Part shown: positions 32,496 to 43,118 of the stretch, in pieces
Numbering within the stretch: the stretch's first letter is position 1
How the letters are laid out: the number at the start of each line of letters is the position of its first letter
NCBI GenBank assembly: GCA_963576725.1
Contig: OY755240.1
Span: 63,098,003 to 63,162,002 of the forward strand
Length of the DNA stretch: 64,000 bases
Direction: 5' to 3'
Source of the DNA: Azorinus chamasolen
Lineage: Eukaryota; Mollusca; Bivalvia; Cardiida; Solecurtidae
Translations under genes and position numbers: made by a program
The notes under the pieces: model-generated
Database searches by the model: none
What the model saw: only the letters and a program-made list of their open reading frames with translations
What the model was told of the DNA's origin: nothing

Positions 32496-32559
32496 AAAAA
32501 TATACCATTTGCTCCTATAGCGCTAATCGGGAGAACCCCTTTTACCATTTACTCCATAA

Positions 32560-32720
32560 ATACGCCTTTCAACGCCTTTACAAACAGAGTAGATCCAGAT
32601 TGGACGGTTCCTATAGGATACGCCATTCTACGTATTTGAAAACAGAGAAAACCCCGATCAGACGGATCCTATAGCATACACCTTTCTACGTCTTTGCAAA
32701 CAGAGTAGATATGTGGTCTC
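32560..32720. repeat. Type E half-hairpin duplications
   Basis: The left-arm plus flank unit (ACGCCTTTCAACGCCTTTAC, AAACAGAGTAGATCCAGAT, CGGTTCCTATAGGATACG) is repeated about two and a half times, again one arm only. Confidence 0.7.
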
Positions 32721-32797
32721 TTTGTGTCTAACATGACTAAACAACATGTTAAGGCTCAGCAGAGACAGGTATACTCTATCGCCCGCTTGTACTCCAT

Positions 32798-33012
32798 TTA
32801 ACCGATTTCCTCACATCGCCACCTTTTGAGTCACTTCTTAAAACATTGTGATACATAGAGCATTTGCTCCAAAGGATCAAATGCTCTATTTATCACATTG
32901 GTTTCAAAACTAATCAATTATCAAAGTTCCCTATTTTTAGTAAAAGCTCCTTTTTCAGTAGACTTATTCGAAGAGACAGGGTCTAAAAATAGCATGTGAG
33001 TGAATGGGTTAA
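32798..33012. mobile_element. Type A hairpin MITE, complete
   Basis: TTAA at both ends. The hairpin ACATTGTGATACATAGAGC and complement surround ATTTGCTCCAAAGGATCAAAT. Right end GTGAGTGAATGGGTTAA. Confidence 0.85.
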
Positions 33013-33069
33013 ATCAGGGTCACTGTGTTATTAGTGAACATATGGTACCCTGTTGAACCTTTGTTCTGT

Positions 33070-33495
33070 TATTTGAATGTATGTTTACTTACTTTTATTC
33101 AAACAAAAACAGGCCATGTCTTCTCAATTGAGACGATTTAGATAAACCTACGTCACCTGTATTCGAACATCTACTAAATTATGTTTTATCTAATTCCATT
33201 TGCGTATAAAATACATGTGTATGTTCCTTTAAACTTTGGGTGAACATTAATAGTGCCACTGTACATTGGTTACGATAAAAGTATAAGCGACCATTTAGAG
33301 AGACACAAATCAAGTTGAACTCCATAAGATAGTTGATTGTTCGATTTGCTTCGAAGTAGCAGGATGTTGAGTTCTTTAACTTTGGACCAGAAAATAAAGG
33401 TGAGGTTATTTTTACTCTGTATATTCGGTCAGACACACTTTTGCAAATAGTTAGACCCAGATCCAGGTGTTACTGGAAGAGATGTTGTTTCAGGG
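33070..33495. repeat. Dispersed ~420-bp repeat, second copy
   Basis: Reverse complement of 22785-23215 with about 80 percent similarity by eye, including CTCCATAAGATAGTTGATTG and GAAAATAAAGGTGAGGTTAT. The 86-codon minus frame here does not correspond to any known family. Confidence 0.75.
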
Positions 33496-33925
33496 TATAG
33501 TCTTTGCAGTCTTTGCAATTTAATTTAAAAGTCGATTTGATGTATCATGATTTACATACAAGTTTGAGTCTGATTGGACGCTTTCAGTCTGAATTAGCCC
33601 TGTCCCTGTTCAATATTCATGTAGGAAACAAGTTGGCTTCCTTCCAAATTCCAAAAGGAAACGAAGGAGAGGCCTGTTGCAGTTTTTATCGAACAGTTGC
33701 TATACACAGGGGCCGTTTGACAAGGTTTTGACACCGGATCGTAAATAGGTTTCTATAAATAACTATTGTGCATATCAAATTGTACGTGCGCAATAAATAG
33801 AACGAAGACGATGATTATCAAGCGCCACTGCCTAGTATTTCAATTTTCTGTAAATATGTTGATGGAATAACGGAAAAATCACCAAAAGAATTATACAAAT
33901 ACGAGGAAAAAAAGAAAAAAGAGAA
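33496..33925. other. No recognisable feature
   Basis: AT-rich sequence with a short plus-strand frame (33504-33731) that has no recognisable domain and no support from a second copy. Confidence 0.5.
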
Positions 33926-33930
33926 AAAAT

Positions 33931-34029
33931 GGTAATAAGTGGATTTCGAACCCACGCCAGGTCATACAAAGAGTAAAATTGAACACTGATTACCAATGCC
34001 ATAGTCCACTCGACCACTGAGTCATCGAT
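33931..34029 (-). repeat. tRNA-like SINE head with Pol III terminator
   Basis: The minus strand has an A-box-like AGTGGTCGAGTGGACTA, a good T-arm and B box GTGGGTTCGAAATCCAC, then CCA followed by TTTTTT. The acceptor stem does not pair, so it is not a standard tRNA gene. It is most likely a tRNA-derived retroposon or tRNA pseudogene. Confidence 0.5.
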
Positions 34030-34680
34030 ATAAATAGCTCTGATTTATTAGTTTTATTAACTTAACCTACTGCTGCAGAAACGCGGTTTAATAAGAATCA
34101 AGTCGGGAAGCAAATATTAATTGATAAAAAGTACATGTTTCCTTTTTACTCGCATGACAATTAATTAAGAAACTCTAAAGGGACGGGAAATGGCATATAC
34201 CTAAATAATCTGTTCAGTTCCATCGATTTATGAGTAGGTCAAAAGAGTAGAAACTGAGCCGACCGTTACTCGATTTTTATACGGAATGCAAAATTCATTG
34301 GAGAGTAGGATAAAATATTCACGTCTATATGAATTAAAATATCGACATTCTGGATTAATCTGATTTTCTTTTACAAATTCAACCACGTTTTCTATAAATA
34401 CTTTAATACTCAAACTCCTTATTGGTTAGTGATAGTATGACTGCGTATTTTTTATATAACCAATACTCGCGCATGCGAATAGCCACAACTCGTCCCGTCC
34501 GGTAGACGGTGATATTCTTTTTACTATAAAAATCATCCAAAAATACGCAGACATCCAATTCCAACACTGTGGAGAGACCTCTAAAACAATGATATTTATT
34601 GGCTGGTGTTTTATAAACTTTTCAAAGGAAGTTATGTCTTCGCGAAAAACTGTAGAATAAGATTGTGCCATAATCAAATA
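34030..34680. other. No recognisable gene
   Basis: AT-rich. An 83-codon minus frame (34677-34426, beginning MIMAQSYSTVFREDITSFEK) matches no family I recognise and has no clear splice or repeat context. It could be chance or a short exon. Confidence 0.4.
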
Positions 34681-35275
34681 AAATCAGACCTAGATCCTGT
34701 AGGAGCCGTCTGATCTGGATCTATTCTGTTTGCAAATGCATGAAAAAGGTATTTATATGAGCGAACTGGTTTAACAGTCACTATTCTAACCTATAAACGA
34801 ATGCGGTCCCATTGTATACAGGGTATACTCAGATCAAAGGTCGTCTAAAATAATCCACCGATAAAGGTCCGCACTATTTGCCACACTAATAAATGTGAAA
34901 AGTTTTCTCCAGTTTATATTTCTTCTGCAGACACCCCACCCACTACACGTACGCACGCACACACATCCTTACTCCCACTTTGCCTTTATTTAAACGAGTT
35001 AACTTCATATGATATTATAAGGTCAGAAGATCTAATAACCCTTTACAGCAAGTTACACCTTTCTATGCCCTTGCAAACAGAGTAGACCAATATATTGCGG
35101 CTACTGTAGGATCCATCTGATCAGGGTCTGCTCTGCTTGCCAGCGATATAATATAGATATGATTTTACAGTTTCTGCCATAGTTAAAAGTGTCTGTGTCC
35201 ATGTACTTTTGTAACAAGTAATCTTATTAATAACCATAATGTCATATTTTCTTACATGAATATTCATGGAGTTAA
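34680..35275. repeat. Type E fragments separated by unassigned sequence
   Basis: A half hairpin at 34686-34735 (CTGTAGGAGCCGTCTGATC) and a diverged unit at about 35040-35275 with CAAACAGAGTAGACCAATAT, GGATCCATCTGATCAGGG, CAGTTTCTGCCATAG and AATATTCATGGAGTTAA. 34760-35040 between them holds a short CA run only. Confidence 0.6.
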
Positions 35276-35334
35276 GCGAAAAAGAAACCCGTGTTTGTTC
35301 CTTTACTTGGTCGTTGTAGAACTGTTTTACTCAA

Positions 35335-35581
35335 AGGGGGCCATTTCGTGGATGTAAAAAAATGATAGGGTCGATTTAGTGTTTATAACACTAAATTGAC
35401 CCAATCAATTTCTTTTTTGACTTATAGACCAAAACAATCTTCTTACCCACAACATAGAGGACGGTAGAAAGACGGTAAAAAAATTGATTGCGTCGAATTA
35501 GTGTTATATACTATAACACTAAATTGACGCAATCATTTTTTTTTTACTTTTAGACCATCTAGACCTACGAAATGGCCCCCT
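35335..35581. mobile_element. Double-hairpin MITE with GGGGGCCATTTCGT ends
   Basis: TIRs AGGGGGCCATTTCGTGG and CCTACGAAATGGCCCCCT. Two separate hairpins lie inside: GGGTCGATTTAGTG / CACTAAATTGACCC at about 35370-35408, and TTGATTGCGTCGAATTAGTG / CACTAAATTGACGCAATCA at about 35482-35536. Both hairpins share the GTCRATTTAGTGTTATA word, so one probably arose from the other. Confidence 0.8.
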
Positions 35582-35649
35582 GTGGTTTTACTACAGACGC
35601 CGATAAAACAGGAAACTTTCTTGAATGCTTGTTGTGATTTATGCCTAAT

Positions 35650-35815
35650 GGGCCCGTCACACCATAACGTTCTGGTCAGCGTTCTCTGGCGTTTGAGGAA
35701 ACGTTGGTAGTCGCCCATGGTCGCTTGAATAGCGCTAGAAGAGCGTTGTGTGAACGCTTGTGAACGCTAGTGAACGTCGGTGATCGCCGGGAATCGGCGG
35801 AGAACGCTGGTCCGA
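35650..35815. repeat. Left arm of an old inverted-repeat element
   Basis: Starts GGGCCCGTCACAC and continues with many AACGTT, GCGTT and GAACGC words to GAGAACGCTGGTC. A mirrored arm, GACCAGCGTTC to GTGTGAC, is at 48335-48553. The SINE-like copy, Naiad and LTR element lie between, so this looks like the host of the nest. The match is through short words and is not strong. Confidence 0.45.
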
Positions 35816-35839
35816 AAAAAAAGTTTTGAACTTGCACAC

Positions 35840-36180
35840 AAAAAAAGTACAAAAATGAGTCATGCAGGAAACACCACATACAGAACAAACACTCGCCCGA
35901 ACAGCAACACAAGGAAACAGCAAATGTACATAGGTAGACAAAAACAACAAGAGACGCACAAAGACAAAACAAACATACAATAGGAGGAAGATGGAAGTAC
36001 CGCCTTGGAACGGTCAGTGACAAAAGTCACCGGGGGTTTAAACCGGTTTATGGGCGCCCAACCTCACCCTTATTCCATCCCCATCCTAAAAGACAAACAG
36101 TGTAAATAAACGTATCCCCTCTCCGACTAATCTACAACAACCGCGACAGCAAATACAGTGGTAAAGTGCATGTATAACAA
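35840..36180 (-). repeat. SINE-like dispersed repeat, copy 2
   Basis: Same sequence as 7466-7795: GGAAGATGGAAGTACCGCC, TTTATGGGCGCCCAACCTC and GACTAATCTACAACAACCGCG. It lies directly downstream of the Naiad retroelement on the same strand. The three copies (with 49690-49990) share the core AAACCGGTTTA. Confidence 0.65.
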
Positions 36181-36292
36181 AAAAATACATTTAATTGAAC
36201 ATACTGTATCCACCTATCGCTAGTGTACTCAATGATTGAGCTGCAAACAGAGTAACTGTAGAAAAGTAATAAAGGGTACGACAAAAATGAAA

Positions 36293-36357
36293 TAGTACAG
36301 ATATCCGACGTTCTCCTTCCATTTCTGGCTTTAAGAGGTCGCCTTCATAGAGTACTA
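36293..36357 (-). promoter_or_regulatory. Candidate SECIS element after the Naiad stop
   Basis: Minus-strand fold by hand: helix I UAGUAC (36357-36352) with GUACUA (36298-36293); 4x4 internal loop; quartet UGAA (36347-36344) opposite GGAU (36306-36303), the non-Watson-Crick SECIS core; helix II of 11 positions with two mismatches (36343-36333 with 36317-36307); apical AAA at 36332-36330; short helix III CCA/UGG with a GAAA loop. The 11-nt distance from quartet to AAA and the extra helix fit type II eukaryotic SECIS elements. Helix I includes the TAG stop itself. A selenocysteine role is inferred. Confidence 0.72.
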
Positions 36358-39300
36358 AACCTTTCTTGTCGGTGTACATGCAAAGAGGCCAGCGTGATTG
36401 CCAACTGTAAAAGGGTTCACAACCAAACATGCAGTATGTTGTAGTAATACAGGATCATATTCCTTTTTAATGATTTTTTTTATATATTTGATGAACAAAG
36501 TGAGAAAATGGGTATGTCCAATAATTTTACGAAGCTTGTAAATCACATCACCATAAAATTCAGGATGTGAGATACCGTGTCGCAAAAGTACCTTGAGATT
36601 ACATTTGTACTTGCCAATAAGCGAGAGATTTCGATAGTAAAATTTAGAGAAAGATTTTCTTAGTTTATGGTATCTATATCCTTGTTTAAGCAGTTTTTCA
36701 GTTAAAATGAGATTTCGACTGTTAAAATCGTCAACAGATGAACAAGCTCTAGCAAAACGAATAAGTTGAGATATATAAACCCCGTAAGATGGAGCACGGG
36801 GAACATCCCCGTCAAGATGAGGACAATTTACAATATTAAAATCAAAATCATCTCTTTTGTCATATATTTTAGAAGAAATCATTCCATTATTAATTTTAAG
36901 GTCTAGGTTAAGAAACGCTGCATAATTGTCGGACGGGTTAGCTTTATTCAATTTGAGTTCTTTAGGATAAATTGTAGGAATCAGAGCATCAAAGAAAGGG
37001 TTATCTAAGTTAAAAATATCATCCAAATATCGACAAGTTTCATTGAAGGCTTTTATAACATCTTCTTGTGATTGAGGATTCAAACTCAACATGAAATCTC
37101 TCTCATAGCAGTACAAAAACAAATCTGCGACAAGTGGTGCACAATTCGTACCCATGGGAATACCAATTACCTGACGGTATATAGCATTCCCATAACGTAC
37201 AAATATATTATCCAAAAGAAAGGTTAGTGCTTCGCAAACTTCTGAGCAAGTCCAATTGGTGTAATATTTCATTTGCTCGTCAGTAAAGAAATCTTTTTCA
37301 GCATTACATGCCAAGAATGATGTTTTTTCTCGGGCAAATACTTTCTGGATCAAGTTAGTAAGCTTATCCTTAATTAAAATATGAGGCAGAGTTGTGTACA
37401 GAGTAGAAAAATCGTACGTGCTTACAGTGGATGCAAGATACCTTTTGTTCTTAAGTTTGTTTAAGACTTCTGAAGAGTTCTTAATAGACCAGAAGAGATT
37501 TATTCCAGAATTTTCATAAGTCTTATCACAGTAAAATTTTACATGTTCCTTTACCTTCGTTAAACAAGAAGTCAAAAGTATAGACAATTTAGTAGTTGTA
37601 CATGAACTAAAATTTGCAATGAAACGCGCTTTATATGGTTTTTATGTAGTTTTGGTAACCAATACATTGTAGGAAGTTTATGTTGTGTAATTTTAATATC
37701 GGTTCCAAATTGTTCACACTTTTTGACATGGTCTGAAATGATGGTCTTTTCGTCAGTGGTAACTGAAATGTATGACTTGGTATTAATAATTTCCTGCTTC
37801 AAGACATCGATATAATGTAATCGTCAAATAATAATCACATTATTTGATGCCTTATCAGCAGGAACAAAAACGTATTTTGAATGGAAATCCTGTAAACCCT
37901 TTTTAAGATGTCTAAATGAAGTTCTAGGTTTAGGTGGAAGAAGGTGTTTATTAGAGCTGTAAAAGGAAATGCGTTTATCAATTATATCAAAAATTAGTTT
38001 TTTCCAACAAGAAAGGGCATTAGACTCAACATGTTCTCTTCGACACCATTTAATACTAAACTTTTGTAAAGCCTCCGCAATCTGAACTCGACAAGAGTTA
38101 AAATCTATCAAGGATGGTATTCCATATTTGAGACCTTTATTCAAAAGAGATCGTAGACGTTTATCTTTAATTATCTCAAAATTACCAGTAATCACATGAC
38201 CAGCCGGAGAATAGCAAAATTTTGAGGTGGCGCAATCTCAATTATCAGGAATATTATCATTAATATTAAGGTCGGCCACAATTTTATTATAGTTGAAAAT
38301 TGTATTTCTGATGGGTTTGTTATATTTGTAGCAGATGATAGGTGGTTCTGTATTTTTAAAGTATTTAGGAATAGTGTCAATTACATTTTTGTCTCTAAAA
38401 CTACTTTGGAGGTCAATAAAATCAATACCTTTATTAATAAAAGGAATTTTCAAGAAGAATCTTTGGTGTTCAGATAATTTGTCGATGTGCGGTCTGAGAA
38501 CATGTAGAGTAAAGCTTTGTATCAAACTAGCCGTTCCTATGAGAGGATCTGATCGAAAAATAATTTTATCGGCTTGCTCGTCAATTTCTTTTAATGAACA
38601 TATAGATAAGGAGGAAAGTCTAGAAAGCATGGCATGTTTACCCGAAGTTAGGCGTAAAGTATGTAGATCAAGAAGAGTCATTTTCAAACGAGATTTTCGT
38701 TTAATATTACCATTTTTGCGAATGCCATGCGATCGAGATTTGCGTTTTCTAATAGAAAAAATTGAAAAAATATCTATATCTGGTTCTTTTGAAATATTTC
38801 CAGTCTGGTAAATATTATCATTCAGTCCTAAAGGAAAAGGTGTTTGCAATTTTTTGATCCAATTTAATTCAGATATAAATCTAGCTTTCGATTTAAAGCT
38901 ACTAGTCGCCTCCTTATCATATGTTATATGCTCAACAATTTGTACTAAAACATCTTTAAAAGAATGGCCAGATTTCCGAAAGTGTTGGTATAAAAAAATG
39001 TTTAGTTTACGATTTCGACACTGATATGCATGCTCACGAAATCGAGTTTTCAAAGCACGTCCTGTTTGTCCTACGTACTGTATACCGCAACTAGGCGCGT
39101 TTCAAGTTAAAACATAAATAACGTTAGTAGTAGTACAATCAACGTCTGAGTTTATCTTGACATTAAATGTTCTACCATTAACTGTAGATTTTATAGTGGA
39201 ATTACAAGAAATGTTACTACAACATATGCACCTCTTAGCAAAGCACTTTTGGATAATTGGATACACTCTGTGTCGCCTGCATAAGGACCGTTTACGAATA

Positions 39301-39545
39301 GAAGAAACATTTTGGATAACAGATTTTAAAGGTGAAAGTACAACTCTTGGTCCATTGAAAAAACATTTATTAATAGAAAGAGATGGTATGTGAAAAGATG
39401 ATGCCGACTGAAGATTAAGTTGTTTTAAACGAACAAAAGGTTGAAGGGAAGAGAAATTAGAAATATGTCTGGGTACTTGTACAGACGACACAGATTGCAT
39501 ATTTAAAGCATTTGGTTCTATTCGAGGTATTTTAACTTTATTCAT
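36355..39545 (-). CDS. Naiad GIY-YIG/reverse transcriptase with in-frame TGA codons
   Basis: Numbering from Met at 39545: Cys cluster CICCSNISC near residues 111-125; GIY-YIG core VIYVLT, TGA (148), then SCGIQYVGQTGRALKTRFRE; TGA (436) in N-TGA-DCATSKFCYSPAGHVITG, the CxC region; TGA (574) in NNVIII-TGA-RLHYIDVLK; then WLPKLHK. Reverse transcriptase motifs follow: YDFSTLY (Asp at 37411-37413), GIPMGTNCAP, RYLDDIF (YLDD Asp pair from 37021-37023). The frame ends at TAG 36355-36357. One shift occurs at a five-A run (37639-37643); reading resumes in another frame through ARFIANFSSCTTTKLS. All internal stops in frame are TGA at expected Cys positions. The product would nick DNA and prime reverse transcription at the target. 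An upstream in-frame TAA at 39600-39602 limits the start. Confidence 0.85.
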
Positions 39546-39674
39546 ATTGGAAAGTGATAGAGGGGCACCTGTATTGTGTTCATCAACACGTCAATTACAT
39601 TAGTGTAGCTACCAAGTGCATCAAATTGTTGGTGAACACAACACCTACCACGAGGTGCATGACATACTTACTTG

Positions 39675-41150
39675 TGTTGTGGGGTTCTTAAACGTCAGGA
39701 TGACACCACTGACCTCTCGGGTCAGAAATAAAAGAATTTAAAAAGAATAACTGAAGACAGAAGTGTGATTAAACTGTATTTTGAATCAAACTCTAATCTA
39801 AGTAAACAATCTAATCTAAGAAACAATAATATTTACACAATATTTACACCAGAGCCAAAAAGTAAACAAGCTTAGTTCTAAAAAGTGCATCAGCCAATTG
39901 CTAATGAAAAGATAGAAGAAAAAGAGCCAAAAATGGAGCTAGGGAATAATTTAGATTTGATTGAGCGATTCTCTCCCCTAACCATTTAGAATCAAAAATA
40001 TTAAATGCAAAAGATCAGAGATGCTTAAGGCTTCACCAAATAGCAGTAAAGTTAAATTATGCTAAATAGTAAATACCAATGAAAGTTACCTTCTACAAAG
40101 TAAGAAGAGTAGCTTTCAGGTCCCTGGTTCTGGAGAGAATCTCAGAAGCATAGAACAGACTCACTTATATAGAGAAATGTCACATGACCTAAACTAAGCT
40201 ATCTGATTGGATGGCTACAAGATATCACCAAATCTCACACTAATTTGTTTTTCCAAAGACTAATGCAATAAATCTAATTTACACAACAATAGACTTATTT
40301 TATCTCAATATAATCAAATATGAGTGCCAAATTGCAATCAAAAATCATTTAAGAAAAACCTCTTTAGTCTAGGTCTGCAGCCCCTAGGCTTCAGACCCAT
40401 TCACTCTAGAAAATCATCAATTACAGAATATAGATAATCTCAATAATTCTAGAAAAATAGCAATCTTAAATCTAGCATATTCATAAACCCTAAGAACATA
40501 GTTCCAGAATTTATAACAACTTATTGACTGTAAAAATAGCAAAAACAAGTGGCTCTCAGGCTCTGTAGCCCCTAATGGCGGCCATTACCCTAAGGGCACC
40601 TGTTGCTAAATATTCCAATAATTGCAAACTATGGCTCTCTACAACATGTCACTGTTAAATTAATATGCCTAAATCATCTAAACAACAATGATCAACATAT
40701 TAGCCATACAAAATAGTCCAAACTAATCTCAAACATGTTTAAAATGGCATTAGTTTGGGTCTAACTGAGAAGTAGGTCAACTGCCCAGAATGTAAACAAA
40801 GAAGATTATGGCTAATTGCTCTAATTATAGATAATGACACTTCACATAAATGTGTATAAGAAGTTTCCTTACTAAAACAAATCAAAATAAGTTACAGATC
40901 ATAGAGAATTTCTATTAAAAGATGTATTTCCACTCTAGATCATATCTGTCTATATAAGCTATATAGATGGAAATGACATCAGAGCAAAAATCATATTCCA
41001 AGCTTAAAACACATTAATTTCACCAAATATACAAAGTGTCAAGCACGTAAATGTGTATCGTAACTATCAACACTAAGATCTGTATCCAAACTAGCTAGAC
41101 AGATTCATAGATCTGTTCAAGAATGGCAACTCAACTCCAGTTTTACAACA
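39675..41150 (-). repeat. 3' LTR
   Basis: Offset from the other LTR is exactly 7151 bases throughout. The minus-strand sequence just before it (41151-41170) reads CTCCAGGGGGTGCTG, a plausible short polypurine tract. Confidence 0.93.
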
Positions 41151-43118
41151 CAGCACCCCCTGGAGAAAAATAAAAATATCGCAAGATATTTTTACATTTC
41201 GTCCCCGAAATAATGCTTAAATTGTTGAGTTGACATGCTTTAAGTACAAACATATCAAAAATATAAATTTTGTATCAGACTAAAAAATATCTGATACGAA
41301 CACTAGGAACTATCAAAACTGAAAGTAAAACAATAACTATATACAGTTTATCAAAGTCATATAAGAGAAAAAACAATGGACTACTAGTAAATGAGAAAAC
41401 TAATTGAACTTAATAAGTATTCCTCATTAAACCAATAATCAAAATTTAATCAATCAAAAATAATCAAAAATAATTTTGAAAAATTACATGAATAATCTTC
41501 TAATTATAAAAGCGAATTGTAATGTTCAAAAAAGAATTATAAGAGACTAACACAATTTTGACTGATGAAAAATATGCAAAGTAGCAAAAATAGTACAATT
41601 GTATCAGTTGCTAAGTGTTAAACTCTTATCTAGAAAGTGTCTAAAAAATTACATGACACTCACTAAAAACTCATGCAAAAACTAAATCCTGTCACATAAA
41701 AATTGTGACATCTTACAAAAATAATAAATACTGAACAAAATATGTAACAGATATAATCCAGTTATCTAAAAAAATCTCAAGTGGTAACACTTGCAAAACT
41801 TCTAACCTATACAACAGTAGGTTTAACTTCAGAACAATAATAACTTGCCATTAGAAAAATACAAATATGCTATTAACCAAGAGTATCTGTGTCCGAACAG
41901 AAATACTTAAGCAAGAAAATGCAAAGTCTAGTGAAAACTTATCAACAAAAAATTATCAACAAAAATATTAACTCGACTATGATCACTATGCATGGCCTTC
42001 CTGATTTACTTATAAAGTATAAAGTCTGATAAAATCTCTAACTTGAAGTTCCTTCAAAAAATGAGTTATAAGAGACAACAACAATTTAATTTACGAAACT
42101 CAACTGGTGCATTTAAAACTGTACACCTACTAAGATCTCAATAGCTTATAAGAGTAGTCTAGATTTCTCAATAAATTTCTCAACAACTCTCTTAGTTCAG
42201 AGAAAAAATGCTATCCTGATAACTTCTGTGCTTATTACATGAAAAGAATTCCCTAAAACTGACAAACACACACACATTATTTGAGACAAGCCAATAGATA
42301 CTTAAAACCTAATGCCTATTCTCAAAGGACAAACAAACATAAAGGTGGGTATGCGCACAATTAAAGCAATACCTCAGCTCAAAAGACAAAAAATGCAGAT
42401 GTAAGAGATTAGACCCTAGCACCTAAATGCATAATTGCCTAAACACGAATAAAAAATTTAACTTGCCTATGCGTAGATATTAGAACCTAGCATCTCAATG
42501 CAGTTAACTCTCAAAAACTAACAAAAATAATTGCCTATGCCTAGATACTCAAAATCTAGCATCTCAATGCAATACTCTCAAAAAATACACAAAAATCATT
42601 GCCTATGCGTAGATACTTAAAACCTAGCATCTCAGTGCAATACTCTCAAAAAATACACAAAAATCATTGCCTATGCGTAGATAGTTAAAACCTAGCATCT
42701 AGTAGCAAAAATAGAGCATCTCTTAAACATAAAAAGCACAAAAAATAGATCAAGCAAAATTCTTATCTGACTAACTCTTAAAACTAACTTAAAAGTTCTA
42801 CTAACAAAACTTAAAACTAAAATCTTAACAACTAGATCTTGTGGTCTTCTGTGGATCTAGGAAAGTCTTTCGGATGGCACACGCGATTTGAAATTACAGT
42901 TCTTCTTACAAACACGAGTTAAAGTTAAAGTTCACATTACACATATCTGTAGCGCGAGAGTCTTTCAATTATTACATTTCTGTAGCGTGAGTGTCTCTCA
43001 CTTTTCACAATATTTAAAACACAAATTTACGTTTCACAGATTTCTAACGCGATAAGTATTCACAAGTCTCTCGTCTCACTGGTTCACTAATTAATTTTAC
43101 ACTTGTAAGAATTATGAT
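41151..43118 (-). repeat. Non-coding 3' interior of the LTR element with tandem units
   Basis: AT-rich without long frames. At about 42400-42710 a ~65-bp unit (TTGCCTATGCGTAGATA, AAAACCTAGCATCTCAATGC, AATACTCTCAAAAA) repeats four to five times. No reverse transcriptase motif was found in any frame. Confidence 0.75.

Larger units (their letters stand above)
36190..39600 (-). mobile_element. Naiad-type Penelope-like retroelement, nearly intact
   Basis: Domain order on the minus strand is zinc-binding Cys cluster, GIY-YIG nuclease, CxC linker, reverse transcriptase. This is the permuted order described for Naiad/Chlamys Penelope-like elements; canonical Penelopes have GIY-YIG at the C-terminus. 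The frame breaks are three TGA codons and one single-base shift. A SECIS-like hairpin follows the TAG stop. The 5' side is cut close to the start by the LTR element at 39675, and the 3' side passes into a SINE-like repeat near 36180. Exact element ends are not determined; no flanking pseudo-LTR was identified. Confidence 0.87.

Noticed and set aside
36191..36430. 79-codon minus frame overlapping the end of the Naiad ORF
   Set aside because: It runs through the candidate SECIS and 3' sequence in another frame and has no recognisable domain.
38335..38811. 158-codon plus-strand frame
   Set aside because: It is antisense to the Naiad coding region, which has clear domain content on the minus strand.
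39591..39593. A fourth in-frame TGA upstream of the Naiad Met as another Sec codon
   Set aside because: It lies upstream of the first usable ATG with an in-frame TAA at 39600-39602, so it is probably untranslated.
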